From an uncultured Alsobacter sp. (lineage in GTDB: Bacteria > Pseudomonadota > Alphaproteobacteria > Rhizobiales > Beijerinckiaceae), in the NCBI RefSeq assembly GCF_945952055.1, contig NZ_CAMFHB010000018.1, forward strand, positions 48,349 to 112,348: a stretch of DNA of 64,000 nt, read 5' to 3'. Positions 45,127 through 51,935 of the stretch are shown piece by piece. The notes under the pieces were generated by a model. The model did not search any database, had not been told where the DNA came from, and worked only from the letters and a program-made list of their open reading frames with translations. Position 1 is the first letter of the stretch. Every line of letters starts with the position of its first letter. The position numbers and the translations under genes are program-made.

Positions 45127-46725
45127 CTAGCCCAAGGTTGAGAGGTCCTCGAAACGCAGGTCGAAGCGGGCAAGATACTTGCGCAGGCGGTCCGCATCGT
45201 TGCCGCTCGCCTTGCGGGCGCGGGACACGGCGAAGAGTTCGCGCCCGGCGGCGCTGAGGCTTCGGCTGCGCCGGCAGACGGCGATGACGGTTTCGAGTTG
45301 CGCCATGTCGAAGAGGTCGAGCGGCGGGGCCTGCGGACCCAACACCTGCGCGACCAGCCCATGCCCGGCGTCGGAGGCGGCTCCCCACTGGCGCCGGAGG
45401 CGCGCGATTTCATCGCGGACCGTGATCTCGTCGATGCGCCCCAACGGCGCGAGGGTCGCCATCCGGGTGACGGAGGCCGAGAGATCGCGGAAATTGCCGC
45501 GCCAGGCGGCGTCCGGCGCCGTGGCGAAGGCCAGATAGAGGGTGCGCGCCTCGGCATTGAAGCTGGCCTTGCGCTTCTCGCGCTCGCTGAAGCGGAGCAG
45601 TTCGTAGTCGAGGTTGGGCGCGATGTCCTCCCGCCGGTCGCGCAGCGGCGGCAACTCGAAGGTCCACAGGTTGAGCCGGGCATAGAGGTCTTCGCGGAAG
45701 CGCCCGCGCGAGACCTCCTGGCCGAGGTCGCGGTTCGTGCCGGCGATGAGCTGGAAGTCGGAGGTCGTGTCGCGGTCGGCGCCCACCGGCAGGAACCGTT
45801 TCTCCTCGATCGCGCGCAGGCACATGGCCTGCTCGTCAAGGCCCAGTTCGCCGATCTCGTCGAGGAACAGCACGCCCCCGTCGGCGCCCTTCATCAAGCC
45901 GGCCCGCTCCGCCTGGGCGCCGGTGAAGGCGCCGCGCACGTGGCCGAAGAGCGTCGACATGGCCTGGTCGCCGCGCAAGGTGGCGCAGTTCACCTCCACG
46001 AAAGCCCCCGACACCTGCCGCTGGGCCTTCTTGAGATCGTAGATGCGCCGGGCGAGCTGGGACTTTCCCGCGCCCGTGGGCCCGGTGAGCAGCACGGGTG
46101 CCCGGGAGCGAAGCGCGACCTTCTCGATCTCGTCGATCATCCGGTTGAAGGCCGGATTGAGCGTGGCGATGCCCGACTTCAGGTAGGACGTCGCCTCCTG
46201 CTTCTCCGCCGCGAAGCGGGTGGCGATCGCGTCGTAGCGCGAGAGGTCCAGGTCGATGACGACGTGCGTCCCGGCCCAGTCCTTCTCGCCGTCGCCGCGC
46301 TTGGGGGGCGACAGCTGCAGCAGCCGGCCGGGCACGTAGCGGGCCTCCGTCAGGAGGAACCAGCAGATCTGGGCCACGTGCGTGCCCGTGGTGATGTTGA
46401 CGAGGTAATCCTCGCGCTCGGGCTCGAAGGCATAGGCGTTCGAGAATTGCCGCAACGCCGAATAGACCTCGGAAAAGTCCCAGGGGTCCTTGAGCTCCAG
46501 CACGTGGCGGCGGACGTCGGTCGCGGGGGACACCTCCGCGATGTCGGCCCGGACGCGGGCGAAGAGAGCGTCGGAGTGTCTGTCGGTGAGGAGTTCCAGG
46601 CGGTCGACGAAGAGGCCCGGCTGCTGGCACAGGGCCACCGTGGGCCGCCACTTCTGCCAGCGCTCCTGCGACCGTCCCGTATCGAGGGTCGTGCCGAGAA
46701 AGCCTAGAACGACACGTCGACGCAT
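45127..46725 (-). CDS. rtcR: RtcR, sigma54-dependent activator of the RNA repair operon
   Basis: RtcR activates the divergent RNA-repair genes together with sigma54 RNA polymerase. The 532-residue product has an N-terminal CARF-like ligand domain (about 1-180, starting VVLGFLGTTLD and with the VNITTGTHVAQI loop). The AAA+ domain has Walker A TGPTGAGKS at 214-222, the sigma54-contact loop GAFTGA at 265-270 and Walker B VLFLDE at 285-290. The C-terminal helix-turn-helix is near residue 490 (TVIAVCRRSRSLSAAGRELF). In known systems the CARF domain responds to an RNA-derived ligand. The gene is divergent from rsr, with 207 bases between. Confidence 0.95.
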   Translation of the reverse strand: MRRRVVLGFLGTTLDTGRSQERWQKWRPTVALCQQPGLFVDRLELLTDRHSDALFARVRADIAEVSPATDVRRHVLELKDPWDFSEVYSALRQFSNAYAFEPEREDYLVNITTGTHVAQICWFLLTEARYVPGRLLQLSPPKRGDGEKDWAGTHVVIDLDLSRYDAIATRFAAEKQEATSYLKSGIATLNPAFNRMIDEIEKVALRSRAPVLLTGPTGAGKSQLARRIYDLKKAQRQVSGAFVEVNCATLRGDQAMSTLFGHVRGAFTGAQAERAGLMKGADGGVLFLDEIGELGLDEQAMCLRAIEEKRFLPVGADRDTTSDFQLIAGTNRDLGQEVSRGRFREDLYARLNLWTFELPPLRDRREDIAPNLDYELLRFSEREKRKASFNAEARTLYLAFATAPDAAWRGNFRDLSASVTRMATLAPLGRIDEITVRDEIARLRRQWGAASDAGHGLVAQVLGPQAPPLDLFDMAQLETVIAVCRRSRSLSAAGRELFAVSRARKASGNDADRLRKYLARFDLRFEDLSTLG

Positions 46726-46883
46726 TTATCTGGTCCTCTATCTTCTTATCCTATCTTATCGAATGCCGTGCGGCCTGTCGATGGCTTGGCATGCGGTGTC
46801 ACGCTGTACGAAAGTTTTTTTGTCTCGCGTTTCCCGTCACTTGGTCGTTCCGGACCATCTCGTCCCATGGTTCGGCTGGCGTC

Positions 46884-46899
46884 TGGCACGTCGCTTGAA
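46884..46899 (+). promoter_or_regulatory. sigma54-like -24/-12 promoter of the rsr-Y RNA-rtcB operon
   Basis: TGGCACGTCGCTTGAA has the -24 block TGGCAC and a TTG at the correct 5-base spacing. The -12 dinucleotide is GA rather than the usual GC. It lies 34 bases upstream of the rsr ATG, with ribosome site CGGAGGTGG (46921-46929) between. A divergent RtcR gene makes a sigma54 promoter expected here. Confidence 0.65.
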
Positions 46900-46932
46900 A
46901 CCAACCTCCCGTGAGAAGCACGGAGGTGGATC

Positions 46933-48489
46933 ATGGCGAACAAGTCGCTCTTCGCGTCGATCGTGGGCAGGATGCTGCCGCGCACCGAGGCGCTGAACCG
47001 CGAACGCGCGCCGGCGTACCGGCTTCCGCCGGAGCACGCGCTGGCGCAACTGGCGGTGACCGGAACGTTCAACGGGACGTTCTACGCGGAGCCCCGGGAC
47101 CAGCTCGCCGAGGTGATGGCGCTGGCGGCGCAGGTCGATCCGCTCTTCCTCGCGAAGACGGCGGTCTACGCGGCGGAGCAGGGCCACATGAAGGACATGC
47201 CGGTGGTGCTGCTCGCGCTGCTGTCGACCCTGCCCGGGGACGGCTTCTCGAAGGCGTTCCCGCGCGTCGTGCGCAACGGCAAGATGCTGCGTGGGTTCGT
47301 TCAGGTGATGCGGTCCGGGACCGTGGGGCGAAAGTCCCTCGGGACGCGGCCGAAGAAGCTGGTCCAGGCGTGGCTGGAGACGGCGTCCGACATCGAGATC
47401 ATGCGCGCGGCGGTCGGTAACGACCCGTCGCTGGCGGATGTCGTGCGGATGGTCCATCCCCGGCCGGCGACGGCGGCGCGCCGCGCGCTCTACGGCTACC
47501 TCATCGGCAAGCCGTACGACGTATCGGCGCTGCCCGCGATCGCGGCGGACTTCGAGGCGTTCAAGCGCGACCTGTCGCGCCCGGTGCCGGCGGTGCCCTT
47601 CCAGATGCTGACGGCTCTGCCTCTCGAGCCGCGTCACTGGGTGGAGATCGCGCAGGCGGCGGGCTGGCAGATGCTGCGCCAGAACCTCAACACCTTCGCG
47701 CGCCACGGCGTGTTCGAGGTGGAAGGGTTCGCGGAGCAGCTCGCGTCCCGTCTCGCGGACCCTTCGGAGATCCGGCGTGCCCGGGTCTTCCCGTACCAGT
47801 TGATGGCGACGTGGTCCGCCTGTGCGGACGGCGTGCCGGAGGTGGTGCGTGACGCGCTGCAGACCGCGATGGAGATCGCGATCGGCAACGTGCCGGCCTT
47901 CGCGGGCCGCGTGGTCGTGGCGCCCGACGTGTCGGGCTCCATGGCGTCGCCGGTGACCGGTCACCGCAAGGGGGCGACCTCGGCGGTGCGGTGCATCGAC
48001 GTGGCGGCGCTGGTGACCGCGGCGATCGTCCGGCGGAACCCGAAGGCGCGGGTGCTACCGTTCGAGAACGACGTGGTCGACGTGCGGCTCAACCCGCGCG
48101 ACAGCGTGCTGACCAACGCGGGCAAGCTCGCGGCGATCGGCGGTGGCGGGACGAACTGCTCGGCGCCGCTGGCGCGGCTGGTGTCCGAACGCGCCAGGGT
48201 CGACCTCGTGGTGTTCATCTCGGACAACCAGTCCTGGGTGGACGCGGCGGGCCGGTCCCCCGGCGCGACGGCGGTGATGGCGAACTTCCAGCGGCTGAAG
48301 GCCCTCAACCCGGGCGCGAAGCTGGTGGCGATCGACATCCAGCCCTACGGCACGACGCAGGCGCCCGACCGTGCGGACATCCTCAATGTCGGGGGCTTCT
48401 CCGACCGGGTGTTCGACGTGATCGGGAGCTTCGTGGCCGGGGAAGGCCCCGGACAGTTCGTGCGGTCCATCGAGGCGGTGGACCTTTGA
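46933..48489 (+). CDS. rsr: Rsr, bacterial Ro60 (TROVE domain) RNA-binding protein
   Basis: Rsr is the bacterial Ro60 orthologue, a ring-shaped protein that binds Y RNAs and, in studied bacteria, works with polynucleotide phosphorylase and RNA repair. The 518-residue product has a HEAT-like TROVE region (about 15-310) and a C-terminal von Willebrand A domain. The latter's metal site is D332-V-S334-G-S336 (VVVAPDVSGSM), with TNCSAPL and VDLVVFISDNQSW further on. The start ATG 46933 follows a strong CGGAGGTGG. Its 3' neighbour is not a gene but three structured RNAs, then rtcB, as expected if Rsr is expressed with its own Y RNA partners. Confidence 0.95.
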   Translation: MANKSLFASIVGRMLPRTEALNRERAPAYRLPPEHALAQLAVTGTFNGTFYAEPRDQLAEVMALAAQVDPLFLAKTAVYAAEQGHMKDMPVVLLALLSTLPGDGFSKAFPRVVRNGKMLRGFVQVMRSGTVGRKSLGTRPKKLVQAWLETASDIEIMRAAVGNDPSLADVVRMVHPRPATAARRALYGYLIGKPYDVSALPAIAADFEAFKRDLSRPVPAVPFQMLTALPLEPRHWVEIAQAAGWQMLRQNLNTFARHGVFEVEGFAEQLASRLADPSEIRRARVFPYQLMATWSACADGVPEVVRDALQTAMEIAIGNVPAFAGRVVVAPDVSGSMASPVTGHRKGATSAVRCIDVAALVTAAIVRRNPKARVLPFENDVVDVRLNPRDSVLTNAGKLAAIGGGGTNCSAPLARLVSERARVDLVVFISDNQSWVDAAGRSPGATAVMANFQRLKALNPGAKLVAIDIQPYGTTQAPDRADILNVGGFSDRVFDVIGSFVAGEGPGQFVRSIEAVDL

Positions 48490-48495
48490 AAGGAT

Positions 48496-48521
48496 GGCCC
48501 CGGCGGTTCGCCGCCGGGGCC
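48496..48521 (+). other. UUCG-capped hairpin after rsr
   Basis: GGCCCCGGCGG (48496-48506) pairs with CCGCCGGGGCC (48511-48521) around a TTCG tetraloop, beginning six bases after the rsr stop. There is no T-run. It may mark the mRNA end, block 3' exonucleases, or be a processing boundary between rsr mRNA and the first Y RNA. Confidence 0.7.
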
Positions 48522-48529
48522 GGTCGGCG

Positions 48530-48682
48530 GGCCGGACCGGCCATGGCGAATGCAGGCGGAACTACAGGCTGTCACCCTCCAGGTCGCGGGTTCGAATCCC
48601 GTCGGGCCCGCCCCATGGGGCCCGTAGCTCAGCGGTAGAGCGGGACGTTTCGCCGTTCCTCGTCGCCATGACCCGTCCGGCC
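48530..48682 (+). ncRNA. Y RNA 1 (Rsr-associated) with circularly permuted tRNA-like module
   Basis: The ends pair: GGCCGGAC (48530-48537) with GTCCGGCC (48675-48682), then CATGGCGA (48542-48549) with TCGCCATG (48663-48670). After an internal loop, GGCGGAAC (48555-48562) pairs with GTTTCGCC (48647-48654). Inside is a tRNA in permuted order: T arm (GCGGG-TTCGAAT-CCCGT), acceptor 3' strand CGGGCCC (48603-48609), an 8-base loop, acceptor 5' strand GGGCCCG (48618-48624), then TA and a D arm (GCTC-AGCGGTA-GAGC). The two halves are rejoined by the long stem in place of the anticodon arm. tRNA mimicry is a known property of bacterial Y RNAs such as YrlA. Exact ends are inferred. Confidence 0.85.
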
Positions 48683-48700
48683 GAAGCTGGACACGAGCAG

Positions 48701-48832
48701 CCGGCGTGGCGAATGCCGGACGGAACTACAGGCTCCACTCGGGGCCGTCGCGGGGTTCGACTCCCCGCTGTGCCGACGCTCTCTGGCATGGTCGGGCGGT
48801 CCCGGTTTCGTTCCCCTTCGTCGCCACGCCGG
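48701..48832 (+). ncRNA. Y RNA 2 (Rsr-associated), T arm kept, no recognisable D arm
   Basis: The terminal stem is perfect over 12 bp: CCGGCGTGGCGA (48701-48712) with TCGCCACGCCGG (48821-48832). Next come CGGAAC (48721-48726) with GTTTCG (48805-48810), and CGGGGCC (48740-48746) with GGTCCCG (48798-48804). A canonical T arm CGGGG-TTCGACT-CCCCG spans 48751-48767. A short acceptor-like stem CCGAC/GTCGG follows with a long loop, and no TAGCTCAG D-arm sequence is present. The box GGCGAATGC and the GGAACTACAGGCT run match Y RNA 1. It is probably a diverged duplicate. Confidence 0.75.
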
Positions 48833-48834
48833 TG

Positions 48835-48966
48835 CCCGGCGAATGCAGGCGTGACTCCATGGTAGAGCGCCCGGCCGCAAGGCCGGGAGGTCGAGGGCTC
48901 GCATCCCTCCGCCGGCGTCACCGCCGGCCGTAGCTCAGTCTTGTCACGCCGCCCCTCGTCGCCGGG
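48835..48966 (+). ncRNA. Y RNA 3 (Rsr-associated), tRNA-like module opened in the D-loop
   Basis: CCCGGCGA (48835-48842) pairs with TCGCCGGG (48959-48966) and GGCGTGAC (48848-48855) with GTCACGCC (48943-48950). Inside, in order: the 3' half of a D arm (GGTAGAGC), a 7-bp stem CCCGGCC/GGCCGGG with a GCAA tetraloop where the anticodon arm would be, a T arm GAGGG-CTCGCAT-CCCTC, acceptor strands GCCGGCG (48911-48917) and CGCCGGC (48922-48928) joined by TCAC, and the 5' half of the D arm (TAGCTCAG). So this tRNA mimic is permuted with its ends in the D-loop, unlike Y RNA 1. It is two bases from Y RNA 2. Confidence 0.8.
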
Positions 48967-49034
48967 GACTTCGACCTTGCCGGCCCTCGGAGGCTGGCCA
49001 TTGCAATGGACGCATGGTCCGGAAAGGATGTGTC

Positions 49035-50423
49035 ATGACCAGGGTCATGAGCGGTCAGGATCTGATCGATGCGGGGCTGCGCCAGGGCCGCTGGTTCGCG
49101 CAGGCGCTGGCGGCCGCCAACGGCGTTCTCGACGCCGGCGGCACCCAGGAGGAGGCGATGGCTGCGGCGCTGGCGTTCGCCCCCTCCGCGGCCAGTCCGT
49201 TGCGGGCGCCCGGCGAATTGCCCTTCCACGTCAACATCGCGGCGGAGAACGCCGACGAGCAGGCCAATGTCGAGGCCGTGAAGGCCAGCATGGCGGAGCT
49301 GATGCGCACCCCGGTCGTGCGCGCGGGCGCCATTCTGCCGGATGCGTGTCCGGCGGGGCCGCCCGGCACCGTGCCGGTGGGCGGTGTCGTGGCCTCGGAC
49401 GCCATTCATCCCGGCATGCACTCGGCCGACATCTGTTGCTCGATGGCGATCTCGGTGCTGCCCGGTGCGGCTCCCGGGGCGCTGCTCGACGCGGTCCAGG
49501 CGGTGACGCATTTCGGGCCCGGCGGCCGGCCGCGCGGACAGCAGATCCGTCCGCCGGACGACGTGCTGGCGGCGTTTGCGGCCCATCCGCTGCTGGCCGA
49601 CGGCGTCAGCGGCGCGATCGAGCATTTCGGTACGCAGGGCGACGGCAACCACTTCGCCTTCGTCGGCACGCTGCGCTCGACGGGGGAAACCGCGCTCGTG
49701 ACCCATCACGGGTCGCGCGGGCCCGGGGCCCGGCTCTTCGACAAGGGGATGCGGCTGGCCGAGCGGACCCGGCGGGACCTCTCGCCGGAGACGCTGGCGC
49801 AGAACGCCTGGATCCCGGCCGACAGTGCGGACGGCGAAAGCTACTTCGCGGCGCTGCAGGCGATCCGGTCATGGACGAAAGCGAGCCATTTCGTGCTTCA
49901 CGACATGGCTGCGGAGCGGGTCGGCGCGAAGGTGTCGGACCGGTTCTGGAACGAGCACAACTTCGTCTTCCGCAAGTCGGATGGGCTCTTCTACCATGGC
50001 AAGGGAGCCACGCCCGCCTTCGCCGGTTTCGCGCCCGACGCGACGGACCTGACGCTGATCCCGCTCAACATGGCGGAGCCGGTGCTCATCGTGCGCGGTC
50101 GCGATGCGCCGCACGCGTTGGGGTTCTCGCCCCACGGGGCCGGTCGCAACTTCTCCCGCGGCCAGCACCGGCGGCAGAACGCCGGGCGTCCGGACGCGGA
50201 GATCTTCGCGCAGGAGACGGCGGGGATCGATGCGCGCTTCTACTGCGGCGTCGCCGACATCTCCGAGTTGCCGAGCGCCTACAAGAACGCCGCCGCGGTG
50301 CGGGCCCAGATCGAGCGCTTCGGCCTGGCCGACGTCGTCGACGAGGTCGTTCCCTACGGCTCGATCATGGCGGGCGACTGGCAGGCGAACGCGCCCTGGC
50401 GGCGCAAGCGGCAGCGGACCTGA
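49035..50423 (+). CDS. rtcB: RtcB-family RNA ligase
   Basis: RtcB joins 2',3'-cyclic phosphate or 3'-phosphate RNA ends to 5'-OH ends using GTP and Mn2+. The 462-residue product keeps the metal and nucleotide motifs: ADICCSM (C135 aligns with the manganese-binding Cys of DIGCG), GDGNHF (202-207), THHGSRGPG (224-225 His pair), NEHNF (H308) and SPHGAGR with H367 as the residue that would carry GMP. DICCS instead of DIGCG and the overall divergence suggest a separate RtcB subgroup. ATG 49035 follows GGAAAGGA. No rtcA cyclase gene is present next to it. Confidence 0.9.
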   Translation: MTRVMSGQDLIDAGLRQGRWFAQALAAANGVLDAGGTQEEAMAAALAFAPSAASPLRAPGELPFHVNIAAENADEQANVEAVKASMAELMRTPVVRAGAILPDACPAGPPGTVPVGGVVASDAIHPGMHSADICCSMAISVLPGAAPGALLDAVQAVTHFGPGGRPRGQQIRPPDDVLAAFAAHPLLADGVSGAIEHFGTQGDGNHFAFVGTLRSTGETALVTHHGSRGPGARLFDKGMRLAERTRRDLSPETLAQNAWIPADSADGESYFAALQAIRSWTKASHFVLHDMAAERVGAKVSDRFWNEHNFVFRKSDGLFYHGKGATPAFAGFAPDATDLTLIPLNMAEPVLIVRGRDAPHALGFSPHGAGRNFSRGQHRRQNAGRPDAEIFAQETAGIDARFYCGVADISELPSAYKNAAAVRAQIERFGLADVVDEVVPYGSIMAGDWQANAPWRRKRQRT

Positions 50424-50438
50424 GGCCGATCGCAGGAC

Positions 50439-50474
50439 GGAGCGCGGGCACCCCACACGGGTGTCCCGCGCTCC
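50439..50474 (+). terminator. long hairpin after rtcB
   Basis: GGAGCGCGGG-CACCC pairs with GGGTG-TCCCGCGCTCC (one bulged T) around CACAC. It lies 15 bases past the rtcB stop. The following TGCCTTCG is not a strong T-run, so it may protect the end rather than terminate by itself. Confidence 0.55.
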
Positions 50475-50550
50475 TGCCTTCGCGTCGAAATCGGGTGGGG
50501 TCCGGGCCGTGGTTTCCGCTAGGCTCGGGTGCGAATCCGTAGGTCCAGCC

Positions 50551-51831
50551 ATGGGGGCCGCCCTGTCCGACACCGATGCCAGCGCTACCGATGCCGACGG
50601 AACCGATGCACCGGGTCCCGTCTTCGCGGCCACGCAGACTTTGACGCCGCTGCAGGCGCGCAGGATCGCGCTGGCGGCGCAGGGGCTCGCCCGGCCGCGG
50701 CGCGGCGCGGCGGAGGCTCCCGACTTCCTGCGCCTGACGCAGCGGCTCGGATTGCTTCAGATCGATTCCGTCAATGTCCTGGCCCGGGCGCACTACATGC
50801 CTGCCTTCTCGCGGCTCGGCGCCTACGACCGCACGCTGCTCGACACGGCGGCCTATGGCGGGCGGCGGCGCAAGCTCTTCGAGTACTGGGGCCACGAGGC
50901 CTCGCTGATCCGGGTGGAGCACCAGCCCCTGTTGCGCTGGCGGATGGAGCGCGCCCGGGCGGGGCAGGGGACCTATACCGGGCTCGCGCGCTTCGGCCGG
51001 GAGCGCGCCGCCTACATCGACACCGTGCTGGAGGAGGTGCGCCGGCGCGGCGCGCTGAGCGCCCGCGACTTCGGGCACGAGGCGCGCGGCACCGGAAGCT
51101 GGTGGGGATGGAGCGATGCCAAGCGCGCGCTCGAATGGCTGTTCTGGGCCGGTCTCCTGACCACGGCCACGCGCCGCGACGGGTTCGACCGGGTCTACGA
51201 CCTGCCCGAACGCGTCCTGCCGCGGGCCGTGGTCGACACGCCCACGCCCGATCCGGCCGAGGCGCGGCGTGGCCTGCTGCGCGTCGCGGCGCGGGCGCTG
51301 GGCATCGGCACCGTGAAGGACCTGCGCGACTACTTCCGGCTCGGACCGGCCGACGCGGCTCCCCATATCGCCGAACTCGTCGAGGAGGGCACCCTGCGCC
51401 CGGTGGCGGTGAAGGGCTGGAAGCAGCCCGCCTTCCTGCACGCGGGTGCGGTGCGGCCTCGGCCGGAGGGCCAGGCGCTGCTGTCGCCGTTCGACCCCGT
51501 CGTGTGGGAGCGCGACCGGGTTGAGCGGCTTTTCGGCCTGCGCTATCGCATCGAGATCTACACGCCCGCCCACAAGCGGGTGCACGGCTACTACGTGCTG
51601 CCGTTCCTGCTGCGCGACCGCCTCGTCGCCCGGCTCGACCTCAAGGCGGACCGCCAGCGTGGCCGGCTCGTGGTGGCGTCCGCCCATCTGGAGCCGGGCG
51701 CGGACGAGGCCGAGGTGACGACCGCCCTGGCCGAGGAACTCGCTCTGCTCTCCACCTGGCTGGGCCTCGGCGACGTCGAGGTGCACGCCAAGGGCGACCT
51801 CGCCGACCCGCTGCGGCGGCGGCTCGGCTGA
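50551..51831 (+). CDS. YcaQ/AlkX-like winged-helix DNA glycosylase family protein
   Basis: The 426-residue product belongs to the HTH_42 family, whose members AlkZ and AlkX/YcaQ unhook DNA interstrand crosslinks or remove bulky alkyl bases. The catalytic QxD motif is Q70-I71-D72 in LGLLQIDSVNVLARAHYMPAF. Winged-helix segments follow, including SWWGWSDAKRALEWLFWAGL, LSPFDPVVWERDRVERLFGL and KRVHGYYVLPFLLRDRLVAR. The Met-Gly-Ala start at 50551 is the only well-placed ATG; the first 25 residues are low-complexity. It is downstream of rtcB on the same strand but behind a hairpin. Confidence 0.88.
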   Translation: MGAALSDTDASATDADGTDAPGPVFAATQTLTPLQARRIALAAQGLARPRRGAAEAPDFLRLTQRLGLLQIDSVNVLARAHYMPAFSRLGAYDRTLLDTAAYGGRRRKLFEYWGHEASLIRVEHQPLLRWRMERARAGQGTYTGLARFGRERAAYIDTVLEEVRRRGALSARDFGHEARGTGSWWGWSDAKRALEWLFWAGLLTTATRRDGFDRVYDLPERVLPRAVVDTPTPDPAEARRGLLRVAARALGIGTVKDLRDYFRLGPADAAPHIAELVEEGTLRPVAVKGWKQPAFLHAGAVRPRPEGQALLSPFDPVVWERDRVERLFGLRYRIEIYTPAHKRVHGYYVLPFLLRDRLVARLDLKADRQRGRLVVASAHLEPGADEAEVTTALAEELALLSTWLGLGDVEVHAKGDLADPLRRRLG

Positions 51832-51935
51832 GGGCGACGGCCGGCCGGTCACCTTGCATCAGGAAAATTGTGGTCTCCTCGCGCGGCCGGGCGGTGCGGC
51901 GGCGGGTTCGGCGTCGAGGAGGCGTGAGGGGCGGC

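Noticed and set aside
45127..46725. CARF-like domain as evidence of a type III CRISPR system
   Set aside because: The protein has a full sigma54 AAA+ domain with GAFTGA and lies divergent to rsr/rtcB, which is RtcR. There is no cas gene or repeat-spacer array.
48571..48930. Ordinary tRNA genes, suggested by GGGTTCGAATCCC and CCCGTAGCTCAGCGGTAGAGC
   Set aside because: The arms are in the wrong order: the T arm precedes the D arm, the acceptor strands are joined by a loop, and no anticodon arm lies between them in Y RNA 1. They fit permuted tRNA-like modules of Y RNAs instead.
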